Part shown: one piece after another, positions 46,370-56,559 of the stretch
Numbering within the stretch: position 1 is the first letter of the stretch
Layout: every line of letters starts with the position of its first letter
Source of the DNA: CAVPJC01 sp963705155
Lineage (GTDB): Bacteria; Chloroflexota; Anaerolineae; Anaerolineales; UBA4823
DNA: 64,000 bases
Direction: 5' to 3'
Assembly: GCA_963705155.1 (NCBI GenBank)
Contig: CAVPJC010000006.1
Coordinates: forward strand, 165,471-229,470
The notes under the pieces: model-generated
Told to the model about the DNA's origin: nothing
What the model saw: only the letters and a program-made list of their open reading frames with translations
Database searches by the model: none
Position numbers and translations under genes: made by a program

Positions 46370-49300
46370 ATGCCATCCAAGACCGACCGCATTTTGAGCT
46401 ATCTACCCGGCACCTTCCGCGCCGCCTCGCAGCGTTCTGCCCTGCGGGCTTTTGTCAATGCCTTCGGAGGCGAGCTGCAGCAAGGTGAGAATAAGCTAGC
46501 GGAGGTGATGCAATCTCACTGGGTGGATTTTGCCGATCGCGGCGCAGAGTGGGTGCATGACCTGGCGCTGATCGGTGCGCTTTACGGGTTGGCGCCCCGC
46601 GAGGATGAAAGCGTTGAGGAATTTCGCCTGCACCTCAAGCGCTATGTGCGCACTTTTCTCGAAGGCACCGTCACCGTGCAGGGCGCTTTGCGCATCGCCG
46701 CTGAAGCCCTGGGCCTGATCATTGCCGATGATTACGCCGATATGGACACCTGGTGGAAACGCTCCAGCGAAGAACTGGTGAGCGTAGATTTCGACGCCGC
46801 CGATGCTGCCGAGGTGGTGTTTGGTGTGAAATCGCTGGATGCGCGCGGTATCGCTGCCCGCCCGGCGGAAATTCACGGCACACCCGACCTGTCGGACGGG
46901 GTGGATTTGAGCCGCTCGAGCAAGCTGTACCTGGTGATCGATTTTGGCGCGCCTGTCGCAGTCGACCTTGCCGAAGGCGCCCCGGACGCCCATGCTGTGA
47001 GTCTGGAGCACATCGTTGATCGCATCAATGCCGCCGCCGGTCCCTTCCTGGCGCGGGCTTCGCTCAACAAATTGAACCTGGCATCCCCCACATTGGGGGC
47101 AGGTTCCCGGTTGGAGGTGCGCGAAGGTCCCGGCGATGCTGCCACCCTCACCATGGGCTTGCTGCCGCTCAGTTATCACGGCGCAGACGCCCGCCGCGCA
47201 ACCATAACGGGCAGCGTGGATCTGAGCGCCGGGGTGGATTTGAGTGAATATCGCTACCTGCGATTGCTGGTGGATGGCGCTGCCCTGGCAGAAATTGACT
47301 GCGCCGGCAGCGACCCGGCCCACACCTTCCTGGATCACATTCGGGGAGCCATCAACACCGCCCTGGGCCTGGAAGTTGCCAGCCACGATGGGCGCTTCCT
47401 GAGCCTGGCATCGCCGACCCTGGGGGGCAACAGCACCATTGCCTTCCAGCGCCCTGCCGCCCAGGATGCCGCCGCCCAACTATTCGGCACGCTGGCCCCG
47501 CTCTATGTTGGGCAAGACGCCCAGCCTGCCATTGTGAAAGGCAGCGTGGATCTTTCGGCGGGCGTGGATTTGAGCCACCAGCCCCTGTTGCGTATCCGCG
47601 TGGATGACTCCCCGGCGGTCACCGTCAACTGCGCCGGAGCCATCCCCGCCTCCACCAGCCTGGACGAAGTGATCGCCGCCATCAACGGCGGCGTGGCAGC
47701 CGAGATCGCCAGCCGCGATGGCCGCAAGCTGCGCCTGACCTCTCCAAGCGCCGGTGAGCTGAGTGAGATCGCCATCGACCCTCTGCCAGGTGATGCCGCC
47801 CCGCTCCTGCTGGGCATCCCACCCCGCCTGGCAGAGGGCGCACCTGCCACGGTGGCGCGCCTGCCCGGCAGTGTCAACCTGACCGCCGGCGCCAACCTGT
47901 CGGCTCGCAACCTGCTGGAAATGGCCCTGGATGGCGGGCCGTTTGTGCGCATCGATCTGCGCCTCGGCGCCGAAGACCGCCGCGCCGTCAGCCTGCCCGA
48001 GCTGGTGCAGGTCATCAACCTGGCCCTGGGTGCGCCGTTGCCACCGACGATGGCGAGCGGTTGATCGTGCGTTCGCTGCAACCAGGCGGCGGCAGCCGCT
48101 TGCAAATCCGCCCGCTGCGCCAGGAAATCCGCCGCCGCTTTGTCACCCGCGCTTATATCGCCGGAGAGGCCTCCATGGCCGTGCTTGGCTTCAATACGGC
48201 TGCAGCCAGCGGGGTGGATGCGACCCGCGCCAGCGTTACCGGCCAGCCAGATTTGAGCCGGGGTGTGGACCTGCGCAGCGCCCGTTACCTGCGCCTGCTG
48301 CTGGATGACCAGCCCGCCGCCGAAATCGATTGCAGCGGACCTCGCCCGCGCGCCACCCTGATCGATGAGGTGGCTGCAAAGATCAACCAGGCCGCCGGTC
48401 AGACAGTTGCCACCCACGATGGCAAGCGCCTGACCCTCACATCGCCCACTGCCGGAGCCGCCAGCAAGATCGCATTTGAACAACCGCAAAGCGAAAATGC
48501 GCTCCCCGTCCTGCTCAACCAGCCTGCGGGCATGGCGCGCGGCCAAAATGCTTCCGGGGTCAGTCTGTTGGGTGTGCCCGATCTGAGCACCGGGGTCGAT
48601 CTGCCTGCCGGCGCAGGCTTAAGAATCGGGTTGGATGGCGCTGCCGTGCAGGAAATTGCCCTGACCGGTCCCGATCTTGGCGGTGAAACGGCGCACAAAT
48701 CCCTCAGCGAGCTGGTCATCGCCATCAACCTGGCCCTGGGCGTCAACGCCGCCCGCCACGATGGCAAGCGCATCTCTCTCACCTCCACCCGCACGGGTAC
48801 GGCCAGCCAGTTGGTATTTGAGCCGCCTACCGGCGCAGATGCTACAACTGCCATCTTTGGTTTCCCGGCCCCGCGCTCCTATCATGGCGCAGATGCACAA
48901 CCTGCCCGCCTCCGGGGGATCGTGAACCTGAGCGCCACGGTCGATCTGCAGCTGCGGCGTTATCTGAGCATTGCCATCGACGGTGGCGCCGCACTGGAAG
49001 TGGACTGCGCCGCCCGCGCCGCCGACCCGGCTCACACCGCCCTGCCGGATATTGTGGATGCCATCAATGCCGCCTTCCAGGCCAATGTGGCCTCCAGTGA
49101 TGGCAAATACCTGCTGCTCAACTCGATCCAGACGGGTCTATCAGGGCGTGTTTCCGTTGCAGGCCCATCGCGCGGCGACGCCCGCCCCCTGCTCTTTGGC
49201 AGTGTGCCTGATGCAACCTTCGGGACGGCGCCTGTCCCGGCAGTCATTGCCGGTGAGGTTGATTTACTGCCCACCGCCGATCTGAGCCAGCGCGCTCTGC

Positions 49301-51189
49301 TTCGGATTGCGGTGGATGGCGGCGCCCCGGTGGACGTGGACATCGCCGGCGTAGCAGCTGAAAAGACTGCCCTGGTGGAGATCCTGGCTGCCATCAATAC
49401 CGCCTTCCCGGGGCTGGCTTCTGCCAGCGAAGACAAGCGCCTGCGCCTGACCTCACCTACCCCGGGCAGCCGCAGCAAACTGGAAGTCCTGCCGCTGCGC
49501 TACCTGGAGCTGGTGGAATACCCGCCGGCGACAGCCACGCAGCCAGCCCGCAGCGTGCAGCACGGCGAGCGCTGGGCGGTGGAAAACCCCGGGGCGGGCA
49601 GCGAGCACATCCGCGCCAGCATCCATGCTCCCCAGGGTATCGCCGGCCCCGCGCTGGTGAACTTTACCCGCGGCTGGGCCGTCCGCCTCATGGTCGCGCT
49701 GCGCCCGGCAGAAAACGTGCGCCTCTGGCGCAGCCAGGATGGCGGCTTGCAGGCCGAAGTGACCGGTGCAGACGGTGCAACCTGGCAAGTTTCCGGCTCT
49801 CAAATCCGTTCAGGCCCGCTGGGCGCCCAGACGCTGGTGCCCCTGTCCGGGAGCTGGCCCATCCCCCACAACGGTCTGCAGCTCAACAACCCCTTCTCAC
49901 CCCGCCTGGAGCTGCTCTTACCCCGCCTGGATGGGGTGGATGTTCAAATCCGCGAAGCCCAGATCACCGCCGGCAGTCTGGAAGGCGGCAGGCAGGATGG
50001 CGAAATGCTAGAGCTGACCGGCCGGCTGCGCGGCGGTGCCGAGGGTTACCGGCTGGTCAACGCCCGGGGCGCCTTGCTCATCCACGTTCGCCCTGGCCCG
50101 CAGGGGAACCTGGCGGAACACGAAGGGGCCGTTGTCACGGTGAGCGGGCCGTTCCATTTTGGCGAACCGGCCTACATGCTGGCCTGGGATGTCAGCCGGC
50201 GCTTCGATGTCACCCTGCAGGGAAGCGCCTCAGACGGCCAGGCGATCACCGAAGACTACACTGCGGTGACGGTCGGTGAAGACGGCAGCCGTCCCGAGTC
50301 ACTGCTCTGGCAGGTACAGTTCGGCCCGCAGGCCTCCAAACTGGTGCGGGCCAGCCAGCTCTTCAAAGGCGACGCCCTGCTGCTCGAGCGCGGTCGCAGC
50401 ACCTGGATGTTCTTGAACTGCGAGGCCAGCCGCTTTGACGATGCCTGGTTCAACCGGTCGGCCTTTGCCGGGGGAGATTGCGTTGAGGCCGGCGTCTTCG
50501 ATGTCAGCCACTTCAGCATGGATTCAGAGGCTGGCGGAACGGTATTCGCCTCCAGCCAGCCGGATGAGGCGCCCGGGGTGGAGGTGACCCTGGATTGGAC
50601 CAGCCACCAGCCAGGGGTCTTTGAGGTCAACCTGCCGGCAGACCTGCCGCCGCGCTTCGGCGGGCGCTTCGATCAGGCTCGCTTCGCCAGCCCATCCGGC
50701 GAACCGGAGGTTTTCGCCGGCGGCGTGACCGAACCGGTGGACGACCCTGATTACATTGTCGCCCGCCTGGAAGCCACCTCTGCCCTGGTGCGCGCCGATG
50801 TGGTCGCCAGCTTACCGCTGGGTCACAGCGCCGTGCCCATGCCGTTCCGCAAGCCGCGGTATCTGAAGGGCGGCGATGAGTTCAACCATGCCCGCATCTA
50901 CCTGACTGAAGAGGGTATCAACGGCTACATCCTGATCTTTGCCCACGAACCAGGCCCGCACGGCAACCAGATCCATGTGGCAGCCCGCAAGGTATCTCCG
51001 GCACGCTACGATTTCACCATCACTTTCGAAGGCGGGCGCTTCGAAGTGGCGCGCCAGATCGTTTTGGGCCCTGAGCTGCCCCCCCTGGCCCGGGATATCC
51101 TGCAGCCCAACGCGGTGGGCATTTTGCAGGCCAAGGCTGGCGGGGTGCGCGCCAGCGTCACCCGCGAGCGCACCGAAGGCCGGCCCTGA
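46370..51189 (+). CDS. gpI-like baseplate wedge protein with eight tandem modules, frameshifted
   Basis: Two adjoining frames form one protein of about 1606 residues; the frame changes near 48030, where the second frame supplies the expected VATDDGERLIVRSLQPGGGS. Residues 1-150 resemble the P2 gpI-type tail protein (ILSYLPGTFRAASQRSALRA, VTVQGALRIAAEALGLIIAD), which bridges the J protein to fibres. Then come eight modules of about 110 residues. The last 550 residues are a beta-rich unit with EHIRASIHAPQGIAGPALVN and pentapeptide-like ASRFDDAWFNRSAF. It probably forms the wedge and projecting arms or fibre base. Confidence 0.78.
46877..49497 (+). repeat. eight tandem protein modules of ~110 residues
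   Basis: Module starts are near 46877, 47210, 47540, 47864, 48241, 48571, 48916 and 49252. Each begins with a variant of GSVDLSAGVDLS, continues with a strand such as YLRLLVDGAALAEIDCAG, then a helix ending AINTALG and a strand such as ASHDGRFLSLASPTLG. The AIN...DGRxLxLxSPxxG part resembles the flagellin-hook IN motif. The modules differ at the DNA level, so they are old duplications. Spacing is 324-377 bases; the longer fourth unit includes the frame change. Confidence 0.85.
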
Positions 51190-51250
51190 ATGAGCCGGTG
51201 AGGTCATCATCCACAGCAAGTATATTTTTAGAAAACAAAGGAGATAAGTT

Positions 51251-52172
51251 ATGTCAGCACAGGTGTTCCCTTACATCAACCGCAAGCCCGGTGATCTCAT
51301 CACCGCCCAGGATTGGAATGGCATGCAGGAAATGGTCAAAACCGATATTGCCGGTCAGGTGCAGGCAGCGGTCGACGGCATTAAGGTGGTCGCTCACTCC
51401 GAGGATTCTGACAAGCTGGGCGGCAAGACCCCGGATGACCTTGCCCAGCAGGTGCTGGAATACGTCATGCGCCAGCTTCCCAAGCGCACAGGCTACCTGA
51501 GCGTCTTCAAAAACCTGGAGCCGGATAAGGAATATGTCATCGAGCATAAGCTCAGCGCCTTCCCGCTGGTGGATGTCTATCAGCTGGATTACTTTTAATG
51601 TGGTCGCTTCTGAAGATTCGCACATCTTTGAAACTCTGACCACATTTTACCTGTACCACACCAGCGAGAGCCGCATCCGCTACCGCCCCGAGGATCCTTC
51701 CAACGCGGCTGCGAAATCGGTGGAAATTGACCCGGCGGATGGCCACCCATACCGGATTCCCTTCCAGCACATGCTCGAGCTGTATGGCGTGGAATACGGC
51801 GACAACTCCAGCCTGAGCGATGTCGAGACCGAATTCTGGAAGAAATTCCTCTCCGCCCCCAACGACCGCTTCGATGACGATCAGTATTTTCATTCTCCCT
51901 GGTGGGATCGCTGCTGCCGGGAAGACCGCACCGTAGGCGGTATGGGGCGTGACTGGAACGATCTCTGGTTCCAGGTGCGCCCGCGCAAGACCATCAACTA
52001 CGCTGGTCTGGGTGTCGGTGATGACCAAATCACAACCCTGCCTGCCCCGACCAAGGTCCAGGTGGTGCACTTCGACTTCGATACGGTCGGACTGCGTCTG
52101 CTGGGTAACCCGGTTGTGCCAGACGGGCACCCCAATGATCACCTGAAGGTGCTGGTGTTGATGAAGGTCTGA
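51251..52172 (+). CDS. tail-fibre-like cluster protein, frameshifted
   Basis: Two frames form one protein of about 306 residues from ATG 51251 (AAAGGAG upstream). The first reads MSAQVFPYINRKPGDLITAQ and DKLGGKTPDDLAQQVLEYVM, the second continues VVASEDSHIFETLTTFYLYH and ends HLKVLVLMKV. The frame changes near 51590 in a run of T. The N-terminal helix and glycine-rich region recall fibre or adaptor proteins. It lies between the wedge protein and the 1398-residue protein. Function unknown. Confidence 0.65.
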
Positions 52173-52174
52173 TC

Positions 52175-52192
52175 ACCGGTATCTTTACCGGT
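52175..52192 (+). terminator. small hairpin after the fibre-like gene
   Basis: A perfect 7-base stem ACCGGTA / TACCGGT with TCTT loop directly after the stop. The following CTCTTG is only weakly T-rich, so it may be an attenuator or mRNA-stability element rather than a full terminator. The rest of the 169-base gap to 52342 shows no gene and no clear promoter. Confidence 0.4.
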
Positions 52193-52341
52193 CTCTTGTA
52201 CCCGATAAGTCCGCGGAGCACGCGGGTTGGCAGCTCCTGGCTGGCGACCAGCCTTCGTGCTCTGCGTACAATGCCAGGTTGTGGCAAGCGAACGATTGAC
52301 CAAGCACGGGCGTTGAGCCAATGCTCTGAGGTTTAAAAAAT

Positions 52342-55300
52342 ATGATCCTGACTGAGCGTTTCGATGGAAGCAGCACGCCCTTTGAGGGAGATACTACCCT
52401 GCTGCTCAAAAGTCTGCCGGAGGGGGCGCAGGTCAGTAAGGCTGCCCTCATGCTGACCCCCCGGTCGCGGTCTGCCACTGCCCCGTTTGAAGAGATCATC
52501 CAGTTCACCGGTGGAACACAGCAGTGGGGCGCAACCCAGACCAGCGGCAGCAATAACAGCCAGTTCTGGGTAGAGGTGGATTTTCATACCCGCCGAACCT
52601 TGACGCGCATTGAGGGCAGCTATGGCGCGCAGTGCAGCCTGCAAATGGACCTGGGCGGCGTGTATATCGAAATCAATGACAAGGGGGCGGTTAAGGTGCC
52701 GGACGAAGGCGACTTGTTCTTCGTGCCGGCCAATGGCCTTGTGCCTGGGCTGTCTGCCAACAAATTCAAACTCACCCAGGCTGGCAGCGCGCCGCTCGTC
52801 ACCCGCCTGACGGTGCGGTCCGCGCCCACCAACCTCACCGCACGCCTGGGCGGCGATCCGCCCTTCTTTGCCAGGCCCGGTGAGCTCTCACGCCCGGAAA
52901 ATTCGCCCGACTTCACCCAGACACTGCAGGCATTTCTGGATGGAAACGAAGCGGATGGCGGCTTCTATCAGGTGCCCCTGGTGCTGCACTCCGATTCAAT
53001 CGCCCGCCTGGATGTCGAACTGCAGGTGGAATACACTCTGGAGCAGGCCGTCCTTCCCGCCGGATTGCAGGAAACAACTCTGGATTACGACCAGAGCGGC
53101 CAACCAAAAGCCGGCAGCGCATCGATTGAGGTGTACCTGCCGGCCGGGGCGCGCCTCATCCCGGGTCAAACCCGTGTGCGCGTGCGCGGCGCCTTTCAGG
53201 AGTCACGCATCGTCTTCGGTCCCTCCGGCGCCGTGACCCCCGCCGGCAGCCTGGCAGTCACACCGGCTGTTTCACAGGCCGCGCCCATTTTGTTGGATGC
53301 AGATTTGCCGGTCACATCCTTCGACCTGCTCCTGGCATCTACCACACGTACTGCTACCTTGAATATCAATATCATGGAAGATGTGGATGGCAAGGTGTGG
53401 AACCAAGCGCTGCTCTCGAGGCCGGTGGTCATTACCCTCGATCGTGACGTGGCGCAATCGGCCACCTGGATCACCGCAAGCCTGCCTGCCGAGTTCCAAT
53501 TTCATGCCGGTGTACGCTACTGGCTGGTGGTGCAGTGCCTGAGCGGTGAAGCCGCCTGGAGCGCCTCCACCGCCGGGCAGGGCTCAGCCGGCATGCAGTA
53601 CAGCGACGACGGCGGTCTTTCCTGGCGTTCCAGCAGCGTCAGCGGTGTCACCGGGCTGCTGGATGGATTGCTGCGCCTGCGCAACGTGCCGGCGCGTTTC
53701 ACCATGCCCATCGAGCTGCAGGTTGGCGAAGGCGATGCCGCCCAGCGCGTCGATCTCTCGCGCTACGAGCCATTGGGCCGGGTGGATTTCACCCTGGACA
53801 CCGCCGAAGTGGCGGCAGCTTTTAACCAGGTGGTCGCAGCCGCAGAAGCAGCTGCCTGCCCGCGCGGCAACCACCTGGAGAACAACGAATTTATCGACTG
53901 GCGTCGCACCGGCGACGAGCCCGGCGCGCCTTTTCACTTGAATATGAGCGGCGGCGCCAGGCTCGTGGCAGTCAGCGCCGATGGCTGCCGCGCCTTTGCT
54001 GCCAGCGGTGACGGCGAGGGTGGCAGCCTGAATATTGCCTTTATCGATGTTTTCGGGGACGAAATATCTGGCCGCCTTAATCTCAGCGAAGGCGAGCCAA
54101 CTGCCATGGCCTGCACTGCCGACGGCAGCCGGGTCTACCTGGCGTCCTTCAGTCGAATTTTTATCGTGGATGCCAACGAACGAGTAAGCCTGGGCGTCTT
54201 CCCGCTATCGGATGGCGGTATCCAGGCTATGGCCGTTTCGCCGGATGGGCAGCGCCTGTATGTAGCCGTTTACACTTATATTGGCGGGGTGAACGGCGGC
54301 AAGATCTATACGCTCAGCACGCAGGCTATGCTGAACCAAATTGCCAACAGCAGCTTGCCTGCCAGCAGCGCCGTTCTGGGCACGGTGGTGGATCTGGGAG
54401 GCAGCCGCGAGCCGGTTGCCATGACCATTTCACCCGATGGAGGCAGCCTGTATATCGTCGTCAACCGCAACGATCAAAATGGCTCTGGTGAGATTTACCA
54501 GATGGATGCCAACGCCCAGGTGCTGATCGGCAGCCCCCAGCAGGTCGATGACAACCCACAGCGCGCCTGCCTTACCAGCGATGGCACCCGCCTGGCTGTG
54601 GCGCACAGCGGACCCGACCAGCTTACCATCTTGAATCTATTGAATCAGGACATCGAGCGCATCCCACTCGCTCCCGGAAGCGCCCCTTATGCCGTGGCCC
54701 TCTCTCCGGAGGCCAAAATGGCCTTCGTCGCCCTGAATGAAATTGCCGCGCTGGCAGTGGTGAACCTGGAGACCGGCCGGATGACTGGGCAGATAGCCGT
54801 GGGTTCTATGCCCAACGATATTGCCATCACGCCCGACGGCCAGCGCGTCTATGTTGCCGACTTCATGAGCGAACCGCAGGAAAGCATGTCGGTGCTTCCG
54901 GTGGGTCTCCTACTGCCCGAGGAATGGACCCTTACCGCTGGGCGGGTGACGCCCTGCTGCTTCCCCGCGCCTTTCGAGCGCGCCGCCATCGTCGGAGATC
55001 TGGATCTGGACCAGCCCAGCATGTCTGCCGGGCTTTCGCAGGTGGTGGCTGCCTCCGGCGGCTGCCGTTACGAGTTCAGCTTCTCCGGATTTGCCACCGA
55101 CTCGGATGCATTCGGCGAGGTGCTCTGGATCAGCCCCGAGTGTGGGCTGCTGCAGACCGACAGGGTCCCAATTCAATTCGTGAAACAACCAAAGCTAAGC
55201 GGCGCATCATTTGAGACCGGCGCTTCAAACAAACGAAACAACCTGAAGTTTCTTCGGAAATTCTGGGAAGCCGCAGCCAGGCGTCTGCCGGAGAAGCTGC

Positions 55301-56538
55301 AGCACAATGCCGTCCTGACAGCCCCGACCGGGGCCACCCAGGCCGAGGTGCGCTTCACCACCCCGCCGGGGATTGCTGCCGCCATTGACCGCATCACACT
55401 GCAGGCAACCGGAGAAACGATCGCCAACAGCGACCTGCGCCAGGTGCAGGGTGAGCAGCTCTCCGGCTGGCAGGTGCTGCCGGAAAACCCACGCGGGGTT
55501 TCTTTGGTGGCCGATGATGAAACCGTGCAGATACACAACTCCGGCACCCAGACTGTCACCCTGCAGCAAACCGCCTCATTCGAGCCTTCCACCAACTTCC
55601 TGCTTGAATTCGGGGGCTTTGCCCTGGCAAAATCCGGGGCACGTGGCAGCCCCAGTGTGGAGCTGAAGTGGCTGAATGCCAGCGGCCAGCCTGCCGGGGC
55701 GCCTGGCAGGCTGGAAATTCCCGCCGGCAGCTCAGACCGCCACAGCCTGGCCGGCGCTTCTCCGGCGCAGACTGCCCAGGCGCAGGTGCAGATCAACGTG
55801 CCAGCCGGGGCAGCCCTGGCTATCCGGCGCGTCTCGCTCCAGCCTGCCCAGGTGGTGCGCATACCGGTGACTTTCGTGGCGCAGGCTCCCGGTGAGCTGA
55901 CCATCACCGACTGGCATGTGGCTTATGAAATTGTGGAACCCCAGCCGCCGCCCATTCCGCCCAGCGGGCTGTGTACACCCACCCGCCCGGCTGGCATACC
56001 CGGTGAAGCCGGCGAATGTTGTTACTGCCCGTGTTGTGAAGGCGAGCATGAGTTGTTGGATGCCGAAGAGGCGCACACCCCATCCGGTAAACCGGCCCAC
56101 AAGGGCAGGTGCTCCAACTGCGGCTGCCAGGTGGTGCAGCCGGGTGCTCTTCCGGCTGCCAGTATCCAGCCGCGGCCAACCGCCACTGCGCAGACCCGGC
56201 CGGCGGCCCAGGTATTCACCGGATTACGCATGGTGCGCGCCGCGCCGCGCATCGAGGTGCGCCAGGTGCTTGCAGTCGCAGCAGAACCAGAAGCCATCCT
56301 TCAGGTAGAACGCCTGCCGCTGGAGGCGATCAAAGGCGTGCGTGCCAAACGTTCAGCCCAACTGGCAGAGCTGGGCATCGACAGCATCGAGAAGCTTGCC
56401 ACTGCCCGGCCGGAAGATATAACCGTGATTAAAGGCGTCTCGCGCGAGATGGCCCAGCAATGGATTGAGGAAGCCCACCGCATGCGCGGCATGGCGATGA
56501 GGCGGGGGAGCAAGTCTCCCGGGGAAAATCCAGCTTGA
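52342..56538 (+). CDS. large beta-propeller protein with cysteine cluster and helix-hairpin-helix motifs
   Basis: An intact 1398-residue protein. Residues 1-250 (LPEGAQVSKAALMLTPRSRS, VELQVEYTLEQ) are beta-rich. Residues about 530-855 hold repeated YVTN/NHL-type blades, for example AMAVSPDGQRLYVAVYTYIG, PVAMTISPDGGSLYIVVNRN and DIAITPDGQRVYVADFMSEP, likely a propeller that binds a ligand. Residues about 1223-1263 contain CCYCPCC, then CSNCGC, a probable zinc site. The C-terminus (about 1320-1388) has two helix-hairpin-helix units, IKGVRAKRSAQLAELGIDSI and VIKGVSREMAQQWIEEAHRM. A receptor-binding or effector role is possible; unproven. Confidence 0.7.
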   Translation: MILTERFDGSSTPFEGDTTLLLKSLPEGAQVSKAALMLTPRSRSATAPFEEIIQFTGGTQQWGATQTSGSNNSQFWVEVDFHTRRTLTRIEGSYGAQCSLQMDLGGVYIEINDKGAVKVPDEGDLFFVPANGLVPGLSANKFKLTQAGSAPLVTRLTVRSAPTNLTARLGGDPPFFARPGELSRPENSPDFTQTLQAFLDGNEADGGFYQVPLVLHSDSIARLDVELQVEYTLEQAVLPAGLQETTLDYDQSGQPKAGSASIEVYLPAGARLIPGQTRVRVRGAFQESRIVFGPSGAVTPAGSLAVTPAVSQAAPILLDADLPVTSFDLLLASTTRTATLNINIMEDVDGKVWNQALLSRPVVITLDRDVAQSATWITASLPAEFQFHAGVRYWLVVQCLSGEAAWSASTAGQGSAGMQYSDDGGLSWRSSSVSGVTGLLDGLLRLRNVPARFTMPIELQVGEGDAAQRVDLSRYEPLGRVDFTLDTAEVAAAFNQVVAAAEAAACPRGNHLENNEFIDWRRTGDEPGAPFHLNMSGGARLVAVSADGCRAFAASGDGEGGSLNIAFIDVFGDEISGRLNLSEGEPTAMACTADGSRVYLASFSRIFIVDANERVSLGVFPLSDGGIQAMAVSPDGQRLYVAVYTYIGGVNGGKIYTLSTQAMLNQIANSSLPASSAVLGTVVDLGGSREPVAMTISPDGGSLYIVVNRNDQNGSGEIYQMDANAQVLIGSPQQVDDNPQRACLTSDGTRLAVAHSGPDQLTILNLLNQDIERIPLAPGSAPYAVALSPEAKMAFVALNEIAALAVVNLETGRMTGQIAVGSMPNDIAITPDGQRVYVADFMSEPQESMSVLPVGLLLPEEWTLTAGRVTPCCFPAPFERAAIVGDLDLDQPSMSAGLSQVVAASGGCRYEFSFSGFATDSDAFGEVLWISPECGLLQTDRVPIQFVKQPKLSGASFETGASNKRNNLKFLRKFWEAAARRLPEKLQHNAVLTAPTGATQAEVRFTTPPGIAAAIDRITLQATGETIANSDLRQVQGEQLSGWQVLPENPRGVSLVADDETVQIHNSGTQTVTLQQTASFEPSTNFLLEFGGFALAKSGARGSPSVELKWLNASGQPAGAPGRLEIPAGSSDRHSLAGASPAQTAQAQVQINVPAGAALAIRRVSLQPAQVVRIPVTFVAQAPGELTITDWHVAYEIVEPQPPPIPPSGLCTPTRPAGIPGEAGECCYCPCCEGEHELLDAEEAHTPSGKPAHKGRCSNCGCQVVQPGALPAASIQPRPTATAQTRPAAQVFTGLRMVRAAPRIEVRQVLAVAAEPEAILQVERLPLEAIKGVRAKRSAQLAELGIDSIEKLATARPEDITVIKGVSREMAQQWIEEAHRMRGMAMRRGSKSPGENPA

Positions 56539-56559
56539 TCAACTTGATCGGAGTGAAAT

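Noticed and set aside
46496..48546. Minus-strand open frames of 327 and 347 codons opposite the gpI-like gene
   Set aside because: They mirror the repeated modules of the sense gene in regular fashion and have no recognisable domain; antisense open frames are expected in GC-rich repeats.
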